Part shown: piece by piece, positions 26,809 through 34,374 of the stretch
How positions within the stretch are numbered: the first letter of the stretch is position 1
Layout of the letters: each line of letters starts with the position of its first letter
Assembly: GCA_963760375.1 (NCBI GenBank)
Contig: CAVXCS010000005.1
Location: 186,001-250,000 of the forward strand
Direction: 5' to 3'
DNA: 64,000 nt
Origin: Pelagihabitans sp963760375
Lineage (GTDB): Bacteria > Bacteroidota > Bacteroidia > Flavobacteriales > Flavobacteriaceae
Notes under the pieces: generated by a model
The model's database searches: none
The model's input: the letters and a program-made list of their open reading frames with translations, nothing else
Told to the model about the DNA's origin: nothing
Translations under genes and position numbers: made by a program

Positions 26809-28752
26809 ATGAGCAACAACACGGAATTTGAAGGATTCGCATTTGATTTGCCAAAAAATCAAAGCAACGTAATAAAGGTGATCGGCGTGGGCGGGGGCGG
26901 TAGCAATGCCATAAACCATATGTTCAAATCGGGCATCAATGGGGTTGATTTCGTAATCCTGAACACCGATTCACAGGCCTTGCAAAACAGCCCTGTGCCC
27001 AATAAGATCCAACTTGGTGTATCCCTGACCGAAGGTCTTGGCGCAGGCGCCAATCCCGAGGTCGGTGAACAGGCTGCCATCGAGAGTTTGGAAGAAATAA
27101 AGAATATGCTCGATACCACTACTAAAATGGTATTCGTAACTGCAGGAATGGGTGGGGGAACAGGTACTGGTGCTGCTCCCGTAATCGCCAAATTGGCAAA
27201 GGAAATGGACATTCTCACCGTGGGGATCGTTACCATGCCCTTTCAGTTCGAAGGCAAGATGCGTTGTCAACAAGCGCAATTGGGTATTGAAAAATTGCGT
27301 AACAATGTCGATTCCCTGATTGTTATCAATAATAATAAGCTTCGTGAAGTGTACGGTAATCTTGGCTTTAAGGCAGGATTCTCCAAAGCGGATGAGGTAT
27401 TGTCAACTGCGGCAAGGGGCATTGCAGAGGTCATCACCCATCATTATACCCAGAACATCGACCTCAGGGATGCTAAAACGGTCCTTTCCGACAGTGGCAC
27501 CGCTATCATGGGTTCTGCTATCGCTACGGGAACCGTGAGGGCCAATGAAGCCATTATGAAAGCTTTGGACTCGCCATTGCTGAACGACAATAAAATATCC
27601 GGTGCGAAGAACGTGTTGCTATTGATCGTTTCCGGTTCCAAGGAAATCACCATTGACGAAATCGGGGAAATCAACGATCATATCCAGGCTGAGGCCGGCC
27701 ATGGAGCGAACATCATCATGGGGGTAGGGGAAGATGAGGAATTGGGAGAGGCCATTGCCGTTACTGTGATCGCCACCGGATTCAACAGTGATCAACAAGA
27801 TGAGATTGTCAATACCGAATCAAAAAAAATCATCCATACCTTGGATGATGAACAACGGGCAGAACAGGATTTGACCGATAAGAACAAAGTGCTTCATCTG
27901 GAGGATACTTTTGAGGAAGTGTCGATCAAGCCTGTCATCAAACATACCTTGGAAGAGGAGGATCAAGAAATTGGAATGGATTTGATCCCCACAACGAACT
28001 ATATCAAAAATTTCAATGTTTTTTACGAAGAGGTCATCGAGAAGGTGAGCCGCATCGAAGTGGTGGAAGACGATTTTATAATTATCGATTCGAACGACGT
28101 TTTGAACGACATTGAAGTGGTTGACCCTGTACTCGTTTCGAATGAAAAGACGAGCGAAGAGCAGATAGCGATGCGTTTCGATATGCCATTGGCACAAACG
28201 GAGGAGGACAGCGAGGAGCAGGAAAACATCATCACCTTTACCTTGGACGAAGAAGTTAAGGAAATGAGTGTAAAAGACCATGTAGAGGTAATACCTGTTT
28301 TGGAATATAATAAAAATGGGGAAACGCGCTATAGTTTGGACGATTACATGGAACTTGAAAACAAGCTCACGGGTGCTAAGTCGAAGGCCGAGGAATACGA
28401 ACCAAAAATTGTCGAAAATGAACTGATCTTTGAGAAAAAGACCATCAATACGGCCGAAACCGACAGAAAGGACACCGATGAAGTCGATCCCATGAACAGT
28501 CCGATCGAGACCATGTTGCGCGAACGTGCCGACGAAAGACGCAGGAAACTTAAGGATTTCAACTACAAGTTCCAGAACAACATCAACAGCATCGACGAAA
28601 TCGAAAAAGAACCGGCCTATAAACGACAGGGAATCAATTTAAGCGATGTGCCCAAAGAACAAAGGGTTTCACGAACCACCCTGAGCGAGGACAGCAATGA
28701 CGAGATTCAGCTCCGTTCGAACAATTCCTTTTTACATGATAATGTGGATTAA
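26809..28752 (+). CDS. ftsZ: Cell division GTPase FtsZ with long acidic C-terminal extension
   Basis: A 647-residue tubulin homologue that forms the Z ring. Core GTPase (about 1-325): GVGGGGSNAINHM, tubulin signature GMGGGTGTGAAPV and the T7-loop region downstream. Beyond the core lie about 320 residues rich in Glu/Asp/Ile, far longer than in E. coli (383 residues total), probably disordered. The extreme C-terminus (SNNSFLHDNVD) stands where the FtsA-binding peptide is expected, but it does not resemble the proteobacterial consensus. Last gene of the dcw operon, before a strong terminator. Confidence 0.96.
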   Translation: MSNNTEFEGFAFDLPKNQSNVIKVIGVGGGGSNAINHMFKSGINGVDFVILNTDSQALQNSPVPNKIQLGVSLTEGLGAGANPEVGEQAAIESLEEIKNMLDTTTKMVFVTAGMGGGTGTGAAPVIAKLAKEMDILTVGIVTMPFQFEGKMRCQQAQLGIEKLRNNVDSLIVINNNKLREVYGNLGFKAGFSKADEVLSTAARGIAEVITHHYTQNIDLRDAKTVLSDSGTAIMGSAIATGTVRANEAIMKALDSPLLNDNKISGAKNVLLLIVSGSKEITIDEIGEINDHIQAEAGHGANIIMGVGEDEELGEAIAVTVIATGFNSDQQDEIVNTESKKIIHTLDDEQRAEQDLTDKNKVLHLEDTFEEVSIKPVIKHTLEEEDQEIGMDLIPTTNYIKNFNVFYEEVIEKVSRIEVVEDDFIIIDSNDVLNDIEVVDPVLVSNEKTSEEQIAMRFDMPLAQTEEDSEEQENIITFTLDEEVKEMSVKDHVEVIPVLEYNKNGETRYSLDDYMELENKLTGAKSKAEEYEPKIVENELIFEKKTINTAETDRKDTDEVDPMNSPIETMLRERADERRRKLKDFNYKFQNNINSIDEIEKEPAYKRQGINLSDVPKEQRVSRTTLSEDSNDEIQLRSNNSFLHDNVD

Positions 28753-28775
28753 CCTATAGATAGTTGGTAATTTTG

Positions 28776-28813
28776 AACCCGAAAATTGAATAGATTTTCG
28801 GGTTTATTTTTTA
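28776..28813 (+). terminator. Intrinsic terminator of the dcw operon
   Basis: AACCCGAAAAT (28776-28786) pairs perfectly with ATTTTCGGGTT (28794-28804) around a 7-nt loop, followed by TATTTTTTAT. It lies about 25 nt after the ftsZ stop. Confidence 0.85.
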
Positions 28814-28819
28814 TCTTCG
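28812..28819 (+). promoter_or_regulatory. Candidate -7 element for yqeY
   Basis: TATCTTCG is one base off TAnnTTTG, 22 nt before the yqeY ATG, with TTG at 28786-28788 (23-nt spacer). It overlaps the dcw terminator tail. Confidence 0.35.
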
Positions 28820-28840
28820 CAGTCCAATTAAAAAAAGGGC

Positions 28841-29290
28841 ATGGGCTTACAGGATAAGGTAATGGATCGGATGAAGACGGCGATGAAGGCCAAGGACAAA
28901 GTAGCCTTGGAATCTTTGCGTGCCATCAAATCGGCCTTATTGTTGGCACAGACCGAGATTGGGGCGGGGGCTGGCCTTTCGGAAGCAGAGGAAATCAAAC
29001 TGGTACAAAAATTGGTGAAACAGCGCAAGGACAGCGCGGCCATCTTTTTGGAACAGGGGCGGAACGATTTGGCAGAGCCTGAGCTGGCGCAGATCTCCGT
29101 TATTGAACAATTCCTGCCCGAGCAGTTGTCAGAAGCGGAAATTGAAAAAGTAGTGGTACAGGCCATAAGCACTTTAGGGGCTGAAGGCATGAAAGATATG
29201 GGCAAGGTAATGGGGATGGTGTCATCGACATTGGCAGGCAAGGCCGATGGAAAAACGATTTCCAATATTGTCAAACGCAATTTATTATAG
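28841..29290 (+). CDS. GatB/YqeY domain protein
   Basis: A 149-residue helical protein resembling the tail domain of GatB and the YqeY family. Typical stretches are MKAKDKVALESLRAIKSAL, LVQKLVKQRKDSA and the C-terminal GKVMGMVSSTLAGKADG, which corresponds to the tRNA-binding helical segment. YqeY is thought to interact with tRNA or assist aminoacyl-tRNA metabolism; the exact role is unsettled. It is followed only 5 nt later by tRNA-Arg, which is likely co-transcribed. Confidence 0.9.
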   Translation: MGLQDKVMDRMKTAMKAKDKVALESLRAIKSALLLAQTEIGAGAGLSEAEEIKLVQKLVKQRKDSAAIFLEQGRNDLAEPELAQISVIEQFLPEQLSEAEIEKVVVQAISTLGAEGMKDMGKVMGMVSSTLAGKADGKTISNIVKRNLL

Positions 29291-29295
29291 AATAG

Positions 29296-29369
29296 GGCCC
29301 CGTGGCGCAACTGAATAGCGCATCAGATTTCGGCTCTGAGGGTTGGGGGTTTGAATCCCTCCGGGGTCA
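29296..29369 (+). tRNA. tRNA-Arg (anticodon UCG)
   Basis: A full 74-nt cloverleaf. Acceptor GGCCCCG pairs with CGGGGTC, D-stem is GCGC/GCGC, anticodon stem is TCAGA/TCTGA with loop TTTCGGC (anticodon TCG at 34-36), and the T-stem is GGGGG/CCCTC with loop TTTGAAT. The discriminator is A and CCA is not encoded (CTA follows). Reads CGN arginine codons. It starts 5 nt after the yqeY stop with no promoter of its own seen. Confidence 0.95.
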
Positions 29370-29381
29370 CTACAAGCAGAA

Positions 29382-29414
29382 AACCACGCCAGTATGGCGT
29401 GGTTCTTTGTTTTT
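29382..29414 (+). terminator. Intrinsic terminator of yqeY-tRNA-Arg
   Basis: AACCACGCC (29382-29390), loop AGTAT, GGCGTGGTT (29396-29404), then CTTTGTTTTT. The 14-nt tail GGTTCTTTGTTTTT (29401-29414) reappears inverted at 29450-29463, where the repeat array starts. Confidence 0.85.
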
Positions 29415-29463
29415 GAAGAAACCGAAGCGCTCGCTTCAAGGTTGCGAAAAAAACAAAGAACCT
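29401..29463. repeat. Nested inverted repeat joining the tRNA terminator to the repeat array
   Basis: GGTTCTTTGTTTTT (29401-29414) and its perfect reverse complement (29450-29463) enclose a second hairpin, AACCGAAGCG (29420-29429) with CGCTTCAAGGTT (29432-29443). The right arm is the opening of the first 101-bp unit, so every unit carries most of the inverted terminator tail. Confidence 0.75.
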
Positions 29464-29930
29464 GGGCTGCCAGCCCGTGGTTTTATATTTGCAAAGGGGA
29501 GCCCATAGGGATATGCAATCCCTCCCCGAATTGTTTTTTTTGTTCCATGATAAACAAAGAACCTGGGCTGCCAGCCCGTGGTTTTATATTTGCAAAGGGG
29601 AGCCCATGGGGATATGCAATCCCTCCACGAATTGTTTTTTTTGTTCCATGATAAACAAAGAACCTGGGCTGCCAGCCCGTGGTTTTATATTTGCAAAGGG
29701 GAGCCCATGGGGATATGCAATCCCTCCACGAATTGTTTTTTTTGTTCCATGATAAACAAAGAACCTGGGCTGCCAGCCCGTGGTTTTATATTTGCAAAGG
29801 GGAGCCCATGGGGATATGCAATCCCTCCACGAATTGTTTTTTTTGTTCCATGATAAACAAAGAACCTGGGCGGCCAGCCGGTGGTTTTATATTTGCAAAG
29901 GGGAGCCCATGGGGATATGCAATCCCTCCG
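29451..29930. repeat. Tandem array of 101-bp repeats (4 full copies plus 1 partial)
   Basis: Units begin at 29451, 29552, 29653, 29754 and 29855, exactly 101 bp apart. Units 2-4 look identical; unit 1 differs at a few bases (CATAGG for CATGGG, CCCCGAA for CCACGAA), and unit 5 carries changes near its hairpin and ends after AATCCCTCC. Each unit contains: a hairpin (AACC..GGGCT/AGCCC..GGTT, unit positions 9-33); TATATTTG, a perfect Bacteroidota -7 box (34-41); GGGAT-ATGCA-ATCCC (58-72); and a T8 tract (84-91). Because 101 is not a multiple of 3, the open frames running through it are overlapping artefacts. There are no spacers, so it is not CRISPR. Function unknown. Confidence 0.9.
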
Positions 29931-29953
29931 GGATTACCACAGGCAGAAAACCA
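29921..29953 (+). repeat. 33-bp imperfect copy of the tRNA-Arg 3' end and flank
   Basis: This segment matches 29354-29386 (T-arm 3' strand, acceptor 3' strand and the first bases of the terminator) at 29 of 33 positions. The two copies flank the 101-bp array as direct repeats, as left by tRNA-end duplication or integrase-type att sites. This copy reads ATTACCA, so unlike the real tRNA it encodes a CCA-like end. Confidence 0.75.
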
Positions 29954-30047
29954 ATTCTAATTTTTAATACATTTATGAGGTTCTTTCCAAAAGGAACCCT
30001 GGGAATCGGTGCACCGACTCCACGAACATTCAAAATACCAAAACGAT
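29954..30047. other. Leader of the Gfo/Idh/MocA gene
   Basis: Contains a weak inverted repeat GGTTC/GAACC (29980-29998) and the palindrome CGGTGCACCG (about 30006-30015). No exact TAnnTTTG element was found between the repeat array and the ATG, so the promoter may lie inside the last repeat unit. Confidence 0.3.
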
Positions 30048-31541
30048 ATGGCTCAGCATAAACAGACACGCCGAAGCTTTGTGAAACAATCTTTGGTCGC
30101 CGGAGCCGGATTCTATATCGTACCCAGTACGGTCGTGAGCGGACTCGGACATAGGGCACCCAGCGACAAAATGAACATCGTGGGCGTCGGCGTTGGGGGC
30201 AAAGGCAGAAACAACCTCGGCGCAATGAACAAGGAAAATATAATCGGTCTTTGCGATATCGATTGGAATTATAGCGCACCTTGTTTCAATGATTTTCCGA
30301 AAGCCAAGAAATACTTTGATTGGCGTAAGATGTTCGAAGAATTGGGCAGTTCCATTGATGGCGTGGTCGTGGCGACAGCCGACCATACCCATGCGCAGAT
30401 CGCCGCAACCGCGATGACACTGAACAAACATGTCTATTGCCAAAAGCCGCTTACCCATTCGGTATATGAATCCCGCTTGCTTACCAAATTGGCCGCCAAA
30501 TATCCAGTCGCCACCCAAATGGGGAACCAGGGCAATTCCGGGGACGGGGTGCGCCAGGTCTGTGAATGGATATGGAATGGAGAAATTGGAGAAGTCACCG
30601 AAGCCCACGCATGGACCGACCGGCCCATTTGGCCGCAGGGCCTCGAACGCCCCAAAGCGGCAATGGCCCTCCCAAAAGATTTTGATTGGGACCTTTTTAT
30701 CGGTCCGGCCCCCATGCGCCCCTACAATGCGATCTACACCCCATGGAATTGGCGCGGTTGGTGGGATTTTGGTACCGGTGCGGTCGGGGATATGGCCTGC
30801 CATATTCTGGATCCGATCTACCGCGCCTTGCAATTGGGCTACCCGGATGCCATTTCCGGCAGTTCTACCACTTCGAACACTGAAAGTGCGCCCCAGGCCG
30901 AAAAGGTACGTTTCGATTTTCCCGCCAGACCAGATCGAGATCGGCAGAAAATGCCTGAAGTAAAAGTCCATTGGTACGATGGTGGTTTTTTGCCCGATCG
31001 CCCGGAACTTTTACCGGAAGGCACGCCGATGATTCAAGACGGACTCGGAGGCTGTATGTTCATCGGCTCAAAGGATACCCTGATCTGCGACTGTGGTGGC
31101 TTCAACCCGAGATTGCTTTCGGGTCGTATTCCGGATGTGGCCCCTTATATGCGCCGTATCCCCGGGGCAATAGGTTATATCGATGGGCCACACGAGCAGG
31201 ACTGGATCCGGGCCTGTAAAGAATCCCCGGAGAACAGAACCGAGGCGTCCGCAAATTTTGGCTATGCAGGTCCTTTTAACGAAATGGTATTATTGGGGGT
31301 TCTGGCCATAAGGCTCAAGGGCCTGAACAAAATATTGAAATGGGACGGCGCACAGATGAAGTTCACCAACATTGGCGCCAATGAGACCATGGATGTGGTA
31401 AAAACCTTCGGATTTGATATGGTCGACGGGCTTCCCCAATGGAATGTGGAGCTGGTACATCCCAATGCATTCGATGCGGCCAATGAATATATTAAACATA
31501 CTTATCGGAACGGTTGGGAATTGCCACAGATGCCGGTGTAA
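30048..31541 (+). CDS. Tat-exported Gfo/Idh/MocA family oxidoreductase
   Basis: A 497-residue NAD(P)-dependent dehydrogenase-like protein. The N-terminus has the twin-arginine signal TRRSFVK followed by a hydrophobic Ala/Gly segment, so it is exported folded with its cofactor. A Rossmann domain follows (MNIVGVGVGGKGRNNL, VVVATADHTHAQIA, CQKPLTHS), with the Lys-Pro typical of the family, then an alpha/beta C-terminal domain. Family members act on sugars, inositols or glycan-derived substrates; the substrate here is unknown. ATG 30048 is chosen because the Tat motif follows directly. Stands alone, convergent with cphA. Confidence 0.87.
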   Translation: MAQHKQTRRSFVKQSLVAGAGFYIVPSTVVSGLGHRAPSDKMNIVGVGVGGKGRNNLGAMNKENIIGLCDIDWNYSAPCFNDFPKAKKYFDWRKMFEELGSSIDGVVVATADHTHAQIAATAMTLNKHVYCQKPLTHSVYESRLLTKLAAKYPVATQMGNQGNSGDGVRQVCEWIWNGEIGEVTEAHAWTDRPIWPQGLERPKAAMALPKDFDWDLFIGPAPMRPYNAIYTPWNWRGWWDFGTGAVGDMACHILDPIYRALQLGYPDAISGSSTTSNTESAPQAEKVRFDFPARPDRDRQKMPEVKVHWYDGGFLPDRPELLPEGTPMIQDGLGGCMFIGSKDTLICDCGGFNPRLLSGRIPDVAPYMRRIPGAIGYIDGPHEQDWIRACKESPENRTEASANFGYAGPFNEMVLLGVLAIRLKGLNKILKWDGAQMKFTNIGANETMDVVKTFGFDMVDGLPQWNVELVHPNAFDAANEYIKHTYRNGWELPQMPV

Positions 31542-31648
31542 ATGATCAATGTGACCATAGCCCTCCACAAGGGATTGACCTTTTGCCAAATCACCACCAG
31601 ATCAACCCGGGGCGGTTTTTAACTTAAGTCATTGCAACGGGTTGGCTT

Positions 31649-34282
31649 TCAATGGTCAAAAACCAATGTCCCGCTTGCTTCCTGTTCCTTAAACTGTTTG
31701 ACCATGTTCAAGGCATCGGGAATAACATCGCTGCAGAGCACGATCAACGAGCCGGGAATGGCATTCTTTACTGCAAAAGTGATCGCTTCTTTTTCCGATG
31801 GAATAATGCTGGTCTTTTTCTTGGGATCCTTCATCTTGATGCCATCATGCAACATCTTGATCAATTGTTCTTCCGTTTTCCCTCTTAGATGCCGGTCTTG
31901 CCGAATGATGATTTCATCGAACATTTCAGCAGCAATACTGCCCATTTCATTGTTGTCTTCCAGGCGACGGTCCCCGATTCCTGCGATAATGCCCACTTTG
32001 ACGGTCGCTTCCAGTGTATCGGTAAATTTTTGTAATGCGCGCATTCCCGCTGGGTTGTGGGCATAGTCCAATAAAATGGTAAAATTGTTGAATTTGAACA
32101 GATTCAGTCTGCCAGGGGTTTGGGCAGGGGATGGGATAAAGGTCTCCAAGGCCGCTTTCATATCTTCGATACTGATGCCTTGTATGTTTGCGGCAAGCAC
32201 AGCGGGCAACACGTTTTGAATCATAAAAACCGCTTTACCCCCATAGGTCAAGGGAATATCTTCGGCCTTCATAATCCTCATCTTCCATTCTCCCCTACAG
32301 ATGGTCACAAAGCCGTTTTCATAGACGGCCGAAATACCGCCCAAGCGCTGAAGTGCCTTGATTCTGGGATTGTTCTCATCCATCGAAAAGAGGGCCACAT
32401 TACTCGCTACGGTCCGCCTCATGTCATAGACCAGGTCATCATCTGCATTTAAGATGGCATAACCGTTGGGCAGCACTGTCTCCGGTATTACGCCTTTTAC
32501 CTTGGCCAATTGCTCCATGGTATGTATGCCCTTGAGGCCCAAATGATCGGCAGCCACATTGGTTACGATACCGATATCACAGTGTGCAAAGCCCAAGCCT
32601 GCTCGCAGGAGTCCGCCCCTGGCACACTCCAATACCGCAAAATTTACCGTGGGATCTTTGAGGACGAATTCAGTACTGGCAGGTCCGGTACAATCGCCTG
32701 TCATGAGTAATCTGTTCTGGATATAGACCCCATCACTGGTGGTATAGCCCACGCGAAACCCTTTCATTTTGGCCATATGGGCAATCAATCGGGTGGTGGT
32801 GGTCTTGCCATTGGTTCCCGTAACGGCGATGATGGGTATTCTGCCGGTACTTCCTTTGGGAAACAGTTTGTCGATTACAGGGGCGGCCACATTTCTTGGC
32901 AGGCCCGAGGTCGGGGCCAAATGCATCCGAAATCCCGGAGCGGCATTCACCTCCAGTACGGCCCCGGCCGTATCGGAAAGCGGTTGGGTGATATCGGTGG
33001 TCATGATGTCGATGCCGCAAATATCCAGGTCGATGATTTTTGAAATCCGTTCTGCCATCGCTACATTGGCGGGATGGACTATATCGGTGACATCTTCCGC
33101 GGTACCTCCGGTGCTTAAGTTGGCCGTGTCTTTCAAGATCAACATTTCTTCTTTTTTCAACACGGAGTTGAGGGTATGCCCTTTTGATTTGATGATATTG
33201 GCCGTCAGTTCATTGATCGTAATCTGGGTCAGTACATTTTCATGGCCGTAGCCCCGCCTGGGATCGCTGTTCACCTTATCGATCAGTTGCTGCAGGGTCG
33301 ATTTTCCATCCCCGACCACATGGGCAGGGGTTCGGCGTGCCGCGGCCACCATCACATGATTGATCACGAGCAAGCGATAATCGAACCCTACGATATATTT
33401 TTCTACGATGACTGCCGGCGAAACTTCTTTGGCCGAATGAAAGGCCACGATGGCCTCCTCCAGAGCGTTGATGTTCACGGTAATGCCCCGGCCATGGTTT
33501 CCACCTACGGGTTTGATCACCAGCGGGAAACCGACATAGCGGCAGGCTTCGTCCAAACTGCTTTCCTTTCTGATGATATCTCCCCTGGGCACCTCTACCT
33601 GGGCCTGTTCCAAAAGGTATTTGGTATCTTCCTTGTCACAGGCGAGTTCTACACCAATACTGCTGGTTTCACTGGTTACGGTGGCTTGTATCCTTTTCTG
33701 GTTTGCGCCATAGCCCAACTGGCATAGCGAATATTGGTTCAATCGGATCCAAGGAATGCCACGACCGGCCGCTTCCTCTACGATCGATCCGGTACTGGGT
33801 CCCAAGCGTTCGGCCTCTCGGAGTTCCCTCATTTTTTGAATATCATCCTTTAAATCATAGGATTCCCCTTTGATCAGTGCTTCACAGATATCCACTGCCG
33901 CCTTCGCGGCATAACGGCCTACTTTCTCCTCCATATAGGCAAAGACCACATTATAGACGCCAGGTTCCCCATATCCCCTGGTGCGCCCAAAGCCTACATC
34001 CATGCCGGCCAAGGTCTGAATTTCCAGGGCGATGTGTTCCGCGATATGGCCCATCCATGTGCCTTCTTCCACCCTTTCGAAAAAACCTCCTGGGGTGCCC
34101 ACCGAACAACGGTGTTCGTACATCGTTGGAAACATGGTCTTTAACCGATCGGTGAACCCATCGATTTTGTTGGAAGGTTGGGCCTCCATCTCCTCCAGAT
34201 CCAAAACCATCACAATAAGCTTATGGCGACGTACCGACCAATAATTCGGTCCTCGCATGGCATTGATCTCTCTTATTTTCAT
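31649..34282 (-). CDS. cphA: Cyanophycin synthetase
   Basis: An 877-residue enzyme that polymerises Asp and Arg into multi-L-arginyl-poly-L-aspartate without ribosomes. An N-terminal domain (about 1-160) is followed by an ATP-grasp domain that adds Asp (VIKPVGGNHGRGI, VEKYIVGFDYRLLV, EVNAAPGFRMH) and a Mur-ligase-like domain that adds Arg (P-loop VTGTNGKTTTT near 495, NVAADHLGLKG, LLDYAHNPAG). Length and domain order match CphA1. It is divergent from cphB; the neighbouring degradation genes support function. Unusual outside cyanobacteria but known in heterotrophs. Confidence 0.95.
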   Translation of the reverse strand: MKIREINAMRGPNYWSVRRHKLIVMVLDLEEMEAQPSNKIDGFTDRLKTMFPTMYEHRCSVGTPGGFFERVEEGTWMGHIAEHIALEIQTLAGMDVGFGRTRGYGEPGVYNVVFAYMEEKVGRYAAKAAVDICEALIKGESYDLKDDIQKMRELREAERLGPSTGSIVEEAAGRGIPWIRLNQYSLCQLGYGANQKRIQATVTSETSSIGVELACDKEDTKYLLEQAQVEVPRGDIIRKESSLDEACRYVGFPLVIKPVGGNHGRGITVNINALEEAIVAFHSAKEVSPAVIVEKYIVGFDYRLLVINHVMVAAARRTPAHVVGDGKSTLQQLIDKVNSDPRRGYGHENVLTQITINELTANIIKSKGHTLNSVLKKEEMLILKDTANLSTGGTAEDVTDIVHPANVAMAERISKIIDLDICGIDIMTTDITQPLSDTAGAVLEVNAAPGFRMHLAPTSGLPRNVAAPVIDKLFPKGSTGRIPIIAVTGTNGKTTTTRLIAHMAKMKGFRVGYTTSDGVYIQNRLLMTGDCTGPASTEFVLKDPTVNFAVLECARGGLLRAGLGFAHCDIGIVTNVAADHLGLKGIHTMEQLAKVKGVIPETVLPNGYAILNADDDLVYDMRRTVASNVALFSMDENNPRIKALQRLGGISAVYENGFVTICRGEWKMRIMKAEDIPLTYGGKAVFMIQNVLPAVLAANIQGISIEDMKAALETFIPSPAQTPGRLNLFKFNNFTILLDYAHNPAGMRALQKFTDTLEATVKVGIIAGIGDRRLEDNNEMGSIAAEMFDEIIIRQDRHLRGKTEEQLIKMLHDGIKMKDPKKKTSIIPSEKEAITFAVKNAIPGSLIVLCSDVIPDALNMVKQFKEQEASGTLVFDH

Positions 34283-34347
34283 ATTGTGGAAGTTTTGTAC
34301 TGGGGGTGAATTCTTAAATATAGCTTATTTTTCCGGACCGATAACAG

Positions 34348-34355
34348 TATTTTTG
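34348..34355 (+). promoter_or_regulatory. -7 promoter element of cphB
   Basis: TATTTTTG, an exact TAnnTTTG match, 19 nt before the cphB ATG. No well-placed TTG was seen. Confidence 0.5.
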
Positions 34356-34374
34356 TATCCGAAAATAACGATAC

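Noticed and set aside
29451..29930. CRISPR array
   Set aside because: The repeats are contiguous with no unique spacers, the unit is 101 bp, and no cas genes are nearby.
29394..30061. Five overlapping plus-strand ORFs of 85-93 residues with repeated peptides
   Set aside because: They arise because the 101-bp unit happens to be open and its period shifts the frame each copy. There is no start context and the same DNA would be read in all frames.
30030..30971. 313-residue minus-strand ORF inside the Gfo/Idh/MocA gene
   Set aside because: Antisense shadow of a gene with an intact Tat signal and Rossmann motifs.
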